In this document: piece by piece, positions 41,830 through 49,864 of the stretch
How the letters are laid out: every line of letters starts with the position of its first letter
How positions within the stretch are numbered: position 1 is the first letter of the stretch
Source: Saprospiraceae bacterium UBA6168
Lineage (GTDB): Bacteria; Bacteroidota; Bacteroidia; Chitinophagales; Saprospiraceae
NCBI GenBank assembly: GCA_002435785.1
Contig: DIUC01000066.1
Location: 84,027 to 148,026, forward strand
Direction of reading: 5' to 3'
Length of the DNA: 64,000 nucleotides
Notes under the pieces: model-generated
Seen by the model: the letters and a program-made list of their open reading frames with translations, nothing else
Told to the model about the DNA's origin: nothing
Database searches by the model: none
Position numbers and translations under genes: made by a program

Positions 41830-42366
41830 TCAAAACCTGTTCTTCCACATCATGCTTTCCACGGGACGGTCGGTGCGGGCGTTGTACTTGGCGTCGGATT
41901 TTTTGTTGTAAAAACGCTCGATTTCGCCTTCCACCATAAAGTATATCAACTGCCCAATGGGCATCCCGGCATATACCCTCACGGGTTGGGTACAAGAGAT
42001 TTCGAGCGTCCAATGATTGCAGAACCCAACATCGCCCTTTCCAGCCGTGGCGTGGATGTCAATGCCAAGCCGCCCGACACTGCTCTTGCCTTCGAGGAAT
42101 GGTACGGCATGGTGCGTTTCCGTGTATTCTTCCGTGACACCGAGGTATAGCACGCCTGGCCGCAGCACAAAGCCATCTGCTGGTATCTCAAAATGGTCAA
42201 TCTCGTTGTGCCGGCGGGCATCGAGCACCGGGTCACGGTAGTTGGCGAGGTACTTGCCGAGGTGCACGTCGTAAGAATTGGTGCCGAGACAGTCCCGGTT
42301 GTAAGGCTCGATGACGATGTCACCGGATTCGATGGCTTCGAGGATTTTTTTATCGGAAAGAATCAT
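41830..42366 (-). CDS. dcd: dCTP deaminase
   Basis: This 178-residue trimeric enzyme deaminates dCTP to dUTP for thymidylate synthesis. It starts MILSDKKILEAIESGDIVIE and shows the family motifs GTNSYDVHLG, FLEGKSSVGRLGIDIHATAG with the catalytic Glu in HWTLEISC, and YAGMPIGQLIYF. Without the bifunctional deaminase-dUTPase residues being checked, the simple deaminase is the default call. It is transcribed alone toward terC. Confidence 0.94.
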   Translation of the reverse strand: MILSDKKILEAIESGDIVIEPYNRDCLGTNSYDVHLGKYLANYRDPVLDARRHNEIDHFEIPADGFVLRPGVLYLGVTEEYTETHHAVPFLEGKSSVGRLGIDIHATAGKGDVGFCNHWTLEISCTQPVRVYAGMPIGQLIYFMVEGEIERFYNKKSDAKYNARTDRPVESMMWKNRF

Positions 42367-42554
42367 CTATTAGAGGACGAAGGTTGAATGATTAATGAAG
42401 AATGCATGCGCACCACGGACACAGTGATAAGCGTGTCCACTATTTTTTTGGGAGGCAAAAATAGTTTTTTTTGATTGGCAACAATCCAAACTGGCACCCA
42501 CCGTTTGTTTGGCCAGTAATTTGCCGAAATTTGCGCCCCAACAATTCAATAATC

Positions 42555-42570
42555 CCTGCCGTCAGGCAGG
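42555..42570. repeat. Short perfect palindrome before the DUF192 gene
   Basis: CCTGCCGTCAGGCAGG forms a 6-bp stem with a 4-base loop in the 230-base divergent spacer between dcd and the DUF192 gene. It is not followed by T residues, so it may be an operator or a repeat remnant. Nothing else is evident in the spacer. Confidence 0.4.
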
Positions 42571-42596
42571 CAACAATTTCAACAATCAAATACATC

Positions 42597-43229
42597 ATGT
42601 CAAATCCAACACCGGCTGCCCAAACGTCAGCCGCCAAAAAGAAAAAACGAAAGCCAGCCACCAATTGGAAGCAAATCATCCTTATCGGCGCCATGAGCAT
42701 TGCAGCCTTAACCATGGTCGCACCTGGCATCTTCCAATGGATTGGGGGGCTGTCGAGCAGCAACAGTGTCACCTATGCACCGCCACCCAGCAGTGCCACG
42801 ACCACCAAGCCGCCCATTGCAAACAACGAGACTATGCCAGAACCAAAGTTTCAAAAAGAAGGGGAACTCTACTTTCAGAACACCGCCACCGGCAAGGCCA
42901 TCTCCAAGATTGACATCGAAAAGGCAGACACGGAGGTGGACCGCCAGTTCGGCCTCATGTTTCGCAAATCCATGCCGGAGGACCAGGGGATGTTGTTCAT
43001 CTTTGACGTGAACGAGCAGCAGAGCTTCTGGATGCGCAATACCTATATCCCCCTCGACATCATGTTCGTGGATGAAAACGGGGTCATCACCACCATCCAC
43101 GAGAACGCAAAGCCGATGAACGACAACTCGCTGCCTTCCAATGGTAAAGCCAAGTACGTGGTGGAAGTAATTGGTGGTTACGCACAAAAGTACGGCATCA
43201 AGGTAGGTGACAAGATTAGCTGGCAGTAA
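42597..43229 (+). CDS. DUF192 protein, membrane-anchored
   Basis: The ATG at 42597 (MSNPTPAAQTSAAKKKKRKP) gives 210 residues: a basic cytoplasmic start, one membrane helix (IILIGAMSIAALTMVAPGIF), a Ser/Pro/Thr linker, and a DUF192 domain (about 110-210) with its hallmark segments FGLMFRKSMPEDQGMLFIFD, SFWMRNTYIPLDIMFVDENG and GGYAQKYGIKVGDKI. The family is widespread and uncharacterised. An IS256-family element is inserted just after its stop codon, between the gene and its probable terminator. Confidence 0.85.
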   Translation: MSNPTPAAQTSAAKKKKRKPATNWKQIILIGAMSIAALTMVAPGIFQWIGGLSSSNSVTYAPPPSSATTTKPPIANNETMPEPKFQKEGELYFQNTATGKAISKIDIEKADTEVDRQFGLMFRKSMPEDQGMLFIFDVNEQQSFWMRNTYIPLDIMFVDENGVITTIHENAKPMNDNSLPSNGKAKYVVEVIGGYAQKYGIKVGDKISWQ

Positions 43230-43244
43230 AGTCTGTGCGCAATG

Positions 43245-44744
43245 GGGAATGTTCAGAAAAGTGTGTCAAAGGTTTTGGTCAGATAAAAAATATGGATTCA
43301 AAAAGGATGCTCCCAACACATCCCAGACACCCTGCCCGCATCGTTTTCCACATTTCAATGGCCCGGTGGACAAAAAGCCAGCGGCATTTTTTGTCCGCCG
43401 AAGGCTGTTGAAATCGTGGCAAACGATTCCACGGCCCTCCTACAGGTGCTTGGTGAAGCGCTCGCCGAAGCGCTCGGCCATCTCACGGCTGATGGCGTTC
43501 CAGTTGAACACCTTCCTGTCCCAACCGCCCCTGCCGTACGTCAACACCAGGTAAATCTGCTTGTGCAGCGCCCTGTCGTTCGCCCACGAGCCCTTCGTCT
43601 TCGTCACCCTTCGGAGCTGCCTGTGCAGGGCCTCCACGGCATTGGTGGTGTATATCATCCGCCGGGTGTGCTCGCCAAAGTCCAGGAACGGCGTCAGCTC
43701 GGCCCAGTCCCGCTCCCACGCATCGGCCACCTCTGGGTACTTCCCGCCCCATTTTTCCCGGAAGGCGCACAGGGCGGCACTGGCCTGCTGCTCGTCCGCC
43801 GCCTTGTAGGTGCGGCGCAGGTCGGCGCACACCGCCTTGATGTCCCTGTCGGCGACGAACCGGGTGCTGCTGCGCACCATGTGGACGATGCAGCGCTGGA
43901 CGAAGGACCGGGGGAAGACCTCCTGTATCGCCTCCCCGAAGCCCGAGAGCCCGTCCACGCAGAAGAACAGCACGTCCTCCACCCCACGCTTCTTGAGGTC
44001 AAGCAGCACCCGGCCCCACTCGCCGGCGCCCTCCGTGTCGCGGATGTAGATGCCCAGCACGTCCCGCTGGCCCTCGGCGTCCACCCCGTACACCGAGTAC
44101 ACCACTTTCTTTGCCGCCTTGCCGCCCTCGCGGCTCGTGTACTGTATCCCGTCGAGGAAGACGGCGGTGTAGAACGGCTTCAGGGGGCGCTGCTGCCAAC
44201 CCACCACCTCGCCCCACACCTGCTCCGTCACCTCCGTTATCGAGGCCGGGCTGTAGTCCAGCCCGTAGAGCTGCTTGAGCTGGCGCTGGATGTCCCCGTA
44301 GCTGTTGCCGTGGGCGTACATCGTCAGTATCTGCCTGTCGAGTCCCGCTCCCAGTTGCCGCTCCCACTTCCCGACCAGTTGCGGCTCGAAGCTCCCCGCC
44401 CTGTCCCGTGGGGGGCTTATCGCCACCGGGCCGAGCTCCGTGTCGAGCGTCTTCGACGTGTGGCCGTTGCGGCGGTTGGGCTGGCCATTGGCCTTCCCTT
44501 GCCGGATGTGGCCGTCAACCTCGCCCGAAAGGGCTGCGTTCACTATCCGCTGTATCAGGCCCGTCAGCACGCCGTCCGCCCCGACAAGGCCGTCGCCCTT
44601 TTGGAGGCGGACTATCGCCTCCTTCTCAAATTCTTCGTAATCGAAGGCAGACCCTTGGTGTGCCTCCCGTTTTTTTTTCTTGATTGTCATGCGCAAAGTT
44701 CAGTTTTCAAAACCTAACCTTGACACACTTTTTAAAACAGTCTC
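43245..44744. mobile_element. Complete IS256-family insertion sequence (1500 bp)
   Basis: The element is bounded by terminal inverted repeats. The left end is GGGAATGTTCAGAAAAGTGT and the right end, read inward, is GAGACTGTTTTAAAAAGTGT; 18 of the first 23 bases agree. It is flanked by the 8-base direct repeat GCGCAATG (43237-43244 and 44745-44752), the expected target duplication. It carries one intact transposase gene, so it may still move. Without the element the site would read GCGCAATGAATTGCGC, a perfect palindrome. Confidence 0.92.
43440..44696 (-). CDS. IS256-family transposase
   Basis: A 418-residue mutator-type DDE transposase, apparently intact. The catalytic triad is D182 (TAVFLDGIQY), D248 (FFCVDGLSGFG) and E355 (TTNAVEALHRQLR). 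The family segment with Cys and His (RCIVHMVRSS, about residues 268-277) lies between the second Asp and the Glu. The N-terminus is basic (TIKKKKREAHQ). A Met two codons downstream is an equally good start. Complete, with both ends and a target duplication present. Confidence 0.95.
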   Translation of the reverse strand: MRMTIKKKKREAHQGSAFDYEEFEKEAIVRLQKGDGLVGADGVLTGLIQRIVNAALSGEVDGHIRQGKANGQPNRRNGHTSKTLDTELGPVAISPPRDRAGSFEPQLVGKWERQLGAGLDRQILTMYAHGNSYGDIQRQLKQLYGLDYSPASITEVTEQVWGEVVGWQQRPLKPFYTAVFLDGIQYTSREGGKAAKKVVYSVYGVDAEGQRDVLGIYIRDTEGAGEWGRVLLDLKKRGVEDVLFFCVDGLSGFGEAIQEVFPRSFVQRCIVHMVRSSTRFVADRDIKAVCADLRRTYKAADEQQASAALCAFREKWGGKYPEVADAWERDWAELTPFLDFGEHTRRMIYTTNAVEALHRQLRRVTKTKGSWANDRALHKQIYLVLTYGRGGWDRKVFNWNAISREMAERFGERFTKHL

Positions 44745-44782
44745 GCGCAATGAATTGCGCAAGCACCAGCAAGTCCCAAATA

Positions 44783-44816
44783 GGGCCATTGGCAGTTTGC
44801 CAATGGCCCTTTTCTG
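44783..44816 (+). terminator. Intrinsic terminator, probably of the DUF192 gene before IS insertion
   Basis: GGGCCATTGGC (44783-44793) pairs perfectly with GCCAATGGCCC (44799-44809) around AGTTT, and is followed by TTTTCTGTT. Removing the insertion sequence would place it about 60 bases after the DUF192 stop codon. Confidence 0.75.
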
Positions 44817-44944
44817 TTCATGCTACAAAAGCGTGTTTTGGGACAAAAACTTAACCCAAAAGCCATAGCAGCTTAACTGCCAAACACCGTTTTTGCACCC
44901 ATCTTTGTGCTCCAGCATAATTTTTTCAAAAAAAAATTGGTGGC

Positions 44945-44977
44945 TTTGGAACAATATTAAAATTAAATCTAAATTTA
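44945..44977 (+). promoter_or_regulatory. Promoter of the giant-protein locus
   Basis: TTTG at 44945-44948 is separated by 21 bases from TAAATTTA at 44970-44977, which fits the -33 TTTG and -7 TAnnTTTG pattern of Bacteroidota housekeeping promoters except for the last base. Transcription would start near 44984, leaving a leader of about 220 bases before the first large gene (45204). Confidence 0.6.
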
Positions 44978-45038
44978 CGACCGAAAAAAACACCCTATTT
45001 AAAGACTGATTAGTGAACTTAAACCACAAGAAAACGAT

Positions 45039-45131
45039 ATGCCGCTATTATCCAATCCATTCCATCAAGGGACCTTACGCCCAAGCTTTCTGACGGTCCC
45101 TTTTGTTTTGAAAAAGCCGCTGTTTGGATAA
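45039..45131 (+). CDS. Possible 30-codon leader ORF
   Basis: The ATG at 45039 opens MPLLSNPFHQGTLRPSFLTV, 30 codons ending TAA at 45129-45131. It lies about 55 bases after the predicted transcription start. Its middle is covered by a hairpin with a U-run (45067-45110), as in leader-peptide attenuators. There is no family match, and it may be untranslated. Confidence 0.3.
   Translation: MPLLSNPFHQGTLRPSFLTVPFVLKKPLFG
45067..45110 (+). terminator. Terminator-like hairpin in the leader of the giant-protein locus
   Basis: AAGGGACC (45067-45074) pairs with GGTCCCTT (45095-45102) around a 20-base loop, and the 3' side runs into TTTTGTTTTG. It could end a small RNA of about 125 bases or attenuate the downstream genes. 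Confidence 0.5.
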
Positions 45132-45203
45132 TGCCACCTACTGCTCCTGCCTAATTCCCTATCTGTTTTTTCATCGTTAGTTTTTCACCATAAATCGCCC
45201 AGC

Positions 45204-46343
45204 ATGGACTACGCATTCGCACCGGGTAGAACGGGTTACGACAATATCATGAAGCTGCTGTTCCGCCGCCGACCGGATACGTCGTTGATTGACCGAAACC
45301 GGGTGACTCGGATTGACCAGTACCTCAACCACCTCAGCACGGCGGCAAGCGTGGCACTGCCAGTCAGCGATTTCATCGTCGCCTCGCATGGCAATGATGC
45401 CGGCTATATGCAAATCCAATTGGCCGACATCCGGCTGGCTGGTAGGCGAAGGGCAGAAACCATTACCAGCTTTGAGGTACTGGAAGAAGCCGTGAACACA
45501 GGCGTGATAAATATCCCCAGCAGCCTCACCAATCCTCGCCCAGTGGCAGGTGTGCCAGCAGCCTTCCACATCCGGGGTTGCAAAATCGGGCAGGCCGAGC
45601 CTTTCGTCAGGAAGCTGAAAGAGGCGCTGGGCGGGCAAGTCACAGTCACCGCCCCCAAACATTTCCACCAAAACCAAACCATACCGAGGGTGGGGGTGCT
45701 GGAGTTTTTGGGTTACGATTTCGCCATCAAACGGGAAACGGCATTTGCCAATAAGGCCGAACTTGTAGCGGCATTCCAAGCGGAAAATCTCACTTTTTTC
45801 GAGGGCACGCCCGTACCCAACGACAGTTGGAACGACTGGATACCGAGCAACATCCGCAAAAGACGGACCGCCAAGCGCTTTACCGTTAATTTCGGCACCC
45901 CAATCCAACGAAACGCTACCCACCAGATAACCAACCTGCGGGTGAACGGACAATTCCGGTACGACCTTGAGGCATTCACTTACACCATCACTTTTTCCGG
46001 CGGCGCTCCCGGCACCGCCCATGCCGACCGCCTCAACCACCTGAGCACATCCCTGAATGATGACCCCGTGTTTGCCAGCGGGCACGAGTTTCCCATGTTC
46101 AGCCGCTTCGAGTGTAGCTCCGTTTCCAATTTCTTGGATGCCTTCACTTGGACCTTCACTTGGGCGGCTCGGACGAGGGTGCTGACCTGTGTGGGCCGCC
46201 GCCACAAATACACCATGATAGTTCCCGTGACCGACCCGGCAACCAATAACCTTTGCCTCAATTTTTTTCCCAATGCTGGCAATCCCACGCCCGTGATTCG
46301 CCTGCTGCCGGAAAACGACAGCCGCTTTTTTTTAACCGTTTAA
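45204..46343 (+). CDS. Putative caspase/CHAT-like cysteine peptidase, first gene of the giant-protein locus
   Basis: This 379-residue protein has no signal peptide. Residues 54-155 have the outline of the caspase/CHAT fold: a hydrophobic strand ending in VSDFIVASHGNDAGYMQI (H62), a spacer, then AFHIRGCKIGQAEPFVRKL (C126) and the next strand QVTVTAPKHFH. His-Gly after one core strand and Cys-x-x-Gly after the next is the arrangement of the catalytic pair in that clan. The C-terminal 200 residues are beta-rich and unassigned. The assignment is by pattern only. The gene is 29 bases before the next one. Confidence 0.5.
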   Translation: MDYAFAPGRTGYDNIMKLLFRRRPDTSLIDRNRVTRIDQYLNHLSTAASVALPVSDFIVASHGNDAGYMQIQLADIRLAGRRRAETITSFEVLEEAVNTGVINIPSSLTNPRPVAGVPAAFHIRGCKIGQAEPFVRKLKEALGGQVTVTAPKHFHQNQTIPRVGVLEFLGYDFAIKRETAFANKAELVAAFQAENLTFFEGTPVPNDSWNDWIPSNIRKRRTAKRFTVNFGTPIQRNATHQITNLRVNGQFRYDLEAFTYTITFSGGAPGTAHADRLNHLSTSLNDDPVFASGHEFPMFSRFECSSVSNFLDAFTWTFTWAARTRVLTCVGRRHKYTMIVPVTDPATNNLCLNFFPNAGNPTPVIRLLPENDSRFFLTV

Positions 46344-46372
46344 CCGTTTAACCTGCAACCATTGCATACGAT

Positions 46373-49300
46373 ATGGAAGAAGAATCCGACACCCTCGTAG
46401 CGCTGGCGGAAGAAATCGGCGCCGTATTCATCCCCTTGCAGGAGGCCGTGCAGTCGCCTGCCGCTTTTTCGGCCTTCATGCTCGAACTGGGCTGGGTCGT
46501 GCCAGTCAACCAAGTGCCGCACCCCATCCAAGACCTCGCCGCACCCCTCAACGACCTAAAGACCATGCTCGAAAGCGGCGACCTCACCCAGGCCGCTTTG
46601 GGCAGCTTTTTGACCAAACTCTCCTTGGTCTTCAACAAGGTGCGTGAAATCGCTACCCATCCCAATGGCCTCTTCCCCGCCACCCTTGACGCCACCCAGT
46701 TCAAAAATGAATTTCCGGGACAATTGGTGCAGTTCCTCTTCGTGGAGTACCTGCTCCAGAACCAGCCCACCGTTGGCGGGGTTTTGCGCACCATCGGCGT
46801 TATCCGCATTGCCGATGTGGAGGAGGCTGGCCTCCGCCCCGGCTACACCAAAAAGGAAATCGCCTGGAACGACCTCGGCAATTTCTTCAACGACCCCACC
46901 GCTGTTTTCACCAATGCTTATAACTGGGGCGCTTCGGAATTTAAGTCGCTACAATTCGCCGATACCCTGATGGACCTCGGTACGGCTATGGGCTTGGGCG
47001 TCCGCCAAGAAGGCTTGGAGACCGAAATGCTCAACAAACTGACCCAAGGCGCACTCCTGCCCGACGAGGTGAACCCGTGGCAGATTTATTTCCCCTTGGT
47101 CGAAAACTCGGTGGGCAGTGTGGCCTTCGAGGTGGGCATCGGCATCTTCAATTTGCCAGAAACCGCTACCGCCAAGCCGGGCCTCGCATTTATCCCTTAT
47201 GCTTCGGCAGAACTGGATGAGGAAATCCAATTGGCCGACAACCTCTATTTTGTCTTTGAAATAAGCGCCGATTTGCGCCTTGGGGTGGGGCTCCTTTTGC
47301 GCCCCGGCCAAGGTGTACAGATATTGCTCGACATCATCGGGAGCGGCGGCGTCACACCACCCTCCAGCCTGCGGCTCAAGTTGGGACTCAAATATGAGAA
47401 CAAAACAGCGCCCACCATCCTTATTGGCACGGGTGACGGCAGCCGGGTAGAGCTGGAATCATTCACCTTGAAGGGGGGCGGCTCGGTGCTGACAAACGGC
47501 GAATTTGAAGTGCTGACGGAAGCTGAACTCCGTGGCGGCAAGCTCGTCATCAAAGCTGGTGAGGGCGACAGCTTCCTGCGCAGCATCCTCGGTGAAAACG
47601 GCATTGAGGGCAACTTCGACCTCCTGCTCGGCTGGTCGAGCAAGCTCGGCGTTTACTTTCAGGGCAGCGGTGGTTTGGAGATTTCCCTGCCCACCCATAT
47701 TTCGCTCGGCCCCATTGAAATTCAGGGACTTACGATTGGCATCAAACCCGATGCAAGCGGCATCCCCATCGAACTGGGCGCTGATGTCAAAGGCTCGCTC
47801 GGCCCACTCGAAGCAGTGGTGCAAGGCATCGGCTTCAAGGCCATCTTCACTTTTCCGCCCAACAATACTGGCAACCTCGGCCCCGTCAACCTCAGCCCGG
47901 AATTCAAATGGCCCACTGGGGTTGGGCTTTCTATCAATGCAGGCGGCTTCACGGGTGGTGGCTTCCTTTTTATAAATGTGGACAAAGGAGAGTACGCAGG
48001 TGGCCTAGAACTGGAATTTCAGGGAACCATCGCACTGAGGGCCATCGGCATTTTGAACACCAAAATGCCCGACGGCTCCGATGGGTTCTCGCTGCTCATC
48101 ATCATAACGGCGGAGTTCGTGCCCATCCAACTCGGTTTTGGCTTCACGCTCAACGGCGTGGGCGGCCTCCTCGGCCTGAACCGCACGATGGAACTGGAGC
48201 CGCTGCGCCTTGGCGTTTACGACGGGTCCATCAACAGCATTCTGTTCCCCACCGACATCGTCGCCAACGCCAACCGCATCATCGCCGACATCAAACGCAT
48301 CTTCCCACCATACGAGGGGAAGTTCGTTTTTGGGCCAATGGCCAAATTGGGTTGGGGAACGCCCACGCTCGTCAGCGTGGAACTGGGGCTGCTCATCGAA
48401 GTTCCCAGCCCGATCCGATTGGCTTTGCTCGGCGTACTGCGGCTCGCACTCCCGACCGAGGAGGCAGCCATTGTTTACATCCAAATCAACTTCCTGGCTA
48501 CGCTGGATTTTGAAAAAAAGCAATTTACGCTCGATGCCTCGCTCTTCAATTCCCGCATCCTGACTTTTGCCCTCACGGGCGATATGGCCATTCGGATTTA
48601 CTGGGGCGAGAACGCCAATTTCCTGTTCACCATCGGTGGGTTCCATCCCTCGTACACGCCGCCACCGATGGGGTTGCCCGCCCTGCGCCGTCTCGGGTTG
48701 GTCATTTTCGACGGCAACCCTGACCTTCGGGTGGAGTGCTATTTCGCTGTCACCAGCAACACCGTGCAATTCGGGGCAAAGTTGTCGCTGTATGTGGAGG
48801 CAGGCCCCGCCTCGGTCAAGGGCTACCTCTCGTTCGATGCGCTCATCCAGTTCAACCCCTTCAAGTTTATCGTCGAAATCGGGGCGATGCTGGCAGTGCG
48901 CATCTTCGGCGAAGACCTGCTTTCCATCCGCCTGCGCTTCGTGCTGGAAGGCCCATCGCCCTGGCATGCCTACGGCGAAGGGGAAATTTCCATCAGCTTT
49001 TTCTTCTTCAGCATCAGTATCACGGTGCATTTCGATGTCACTTTCGGGGAAGACCGCAAGCAGACGCTGCCGCCGGTGCAGGTGTTCGACCCATTGCTCG
49101 AAGCTTTCAAAAAAGTGGGCAACTGGCGGGCAGAACTCCCCGCTGGCTCGAACCTCATGGTCGTCATGCGGGAAATACCGACCGAGGAGCAAACCGACAC
49201 GCTCATCCTGCACCCCTTTGGCATACTGGAGGTGACGCAGAAGATTGCCCCGCTGAACATGGACATCAACAAGTTTGGGACAAACGCCCCGCTCGAAACA

Positions 49301-49846
49301 CACCGTTTTTTCACGGTAAATTCACTGGCGCTCGGCGCAGAAACGTTTGGGCAAGACCGCTTGGACTTGCTAAAGGAACAGTTTGCGCCAGCATCGTACC
49401 GTGACATGAACGATGCGCAAAAACTGAGCAGCCAGTCGTTCGCACAGTTCGACAGTGGGGTGCGCATCAAGGGTTCCGACCAGTTGAAGGCGAGCTACAT
49501 CGCTGGGTTGGAAGTGGTGTACGAACTGATTTACATACCGGAAAAGCGGCCTGTGAAGTTCTGGAAATTCATCACGGAGCTATTCACCGTTTTCCTGCGG
49601 ATGAACGCCACGGCGAAATCGCAGCTTGCTTTTGAGCCAAAACGCCCATCGGTATTGGATGCTCCGAAGGTGAAGGTGAAGCATGAGGAATACGTCGTCG
49701 CCAACACGGAAACGCTGGCGCTGCACGGCGAGAACCTCGTGTTTGCGACAGAGGCCGAGGCAAACATGGCCAGGGCAAACCTGGTGGCACAGGATGCGGC
49801 GTTGATATCGAAATTGCAGGTTGTGCCTGCGTATCAATTGAATTAA
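46373..49846 (+). CDS. DUF6603-like giant beta-rich protein
   Basis: This 1157-residue protein has no signal peptide and a helical start (about 1-150). A long run of amphipathic strands rich in Gly, Leu, Ile and Phe follows (about 240-880). The segment QLGFGFTLNGVGGLLGLNRT, followed by SILFPTDIVANANRIIADI and KFVFGPMAKLGWGTP, is what I associate with the uncharacterised DUF6603 family. The repeated hydrophobic strands could form a long groove or barrel, but no function is known. The C-terminal 200 residues are charged. The gene is 18 bases upstream of the membrane-hairpin protein gene. Family naming is from memory. Confidence 0.6.
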   Translation: MEEESDTLVALAEEIGAVFIPLQEAVQSPAAFSAFMLELGWVVPVNQVPHPIQDLAAPLNDLKTMLESGDLTQAALGSFLTKLSLVFNKVREIATHPNGLFPATLDATQFKNEFPGQLVQFLFVEYLLQNQPTVGGVLRTIGVIRIADVEEAGLRPGYTKKEIAWNDLGNFFNDPTAVFTNAYNWGASEFKSLQFADTLMDLGTAMGLGVRQEGLETEMLNKLTQGALLPDEVNPWQIYFPLVENSVGSVAFEVGIGIFNLPETATAKPGLAFIPYASAELDEEIQLADNLYFVFEISADLRLGVGLLLRPGQGVQILLDIIGSGGVTPPSSLRLKLGLKYENKTAPTILIGTGDGSRVELESFTLKGGGSVLTNGEFEVLTEAELRGGKLVIKAGEGDSFLRSILGENGIEGNFDLLLGWSSKLGVYFQGSGGLEISLPTHISLGPIEIQGLTIGIKPDASGIPIELGADVKGSLGPLEAVVQGIGFKAIFTFPPNNTGNLGPVNLSPEFKWPTGVGLSINAGGFTGGGFLFINVDKGEYAGGLELEFQGTIALRAIGILNTKMPDGSDGFSLLIIITAEFVPIQLGFGFTLNGVGGLLGLNRTMELEPLRLGVYDGSINSILFPTDIVANANRIIADIKRIFPPYEGKFVFGPMAKLGWGTPTLVSVELGLLIEVPSPIRLALLGVLRLALPTEEAAIVYIQINFLATLDFEKKQFTLDASLFNSRILTFALTGDMAIRIYWGENANFLFTIGGFHPSYTPPPMGLPALRRLGLVIFDGNPDLRVECYFAVTSNTVQFGAKLSLYVEAGPASVKGYLSFDALIQFNPFKFIVEIGAMLAVRIFGEDLLSIRLRFVLEGPSPWHAYGEGEISISFFFFSISITVHFDVTFGEDRKQTLPPVQVFDPLLEAFKKVGNWRAELPAGSNLMVVMREIPTEEQTDTLILHPFGILEVTQKIAPLNMDINKFGTNAPLETHRFFTVNSLALGAETFGQDRLDLLKEQFAPASYRDMNDAQKLSSQSFAQFDSGVRIKGSDQLKASYIAGLEVVYELIYIPEKRPVKFWKFITELFTVFLRMNATAKSQLAFEPKRPSVLDAPKVKVKHEEYVVANTETLALHGENLVFATEAEANMARANLVAQDAALISKLQVVPAYQLN

Positions 49847-49864
49847 CAAATTGAACAAACCATC

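Noticed and set aside
43416..44717. 433-codon plus-strand frame across the insertion sequence
   Set aside because: It is antisense to the transposase, which has a full catalytic triad; the opposite frame has no family features.
48005..49303. 432-codon minus-strand frame
   Set aside because: Antisense to the DUF6603-like gene, rich in His, Gln and Arg without structure; judged a shadow.
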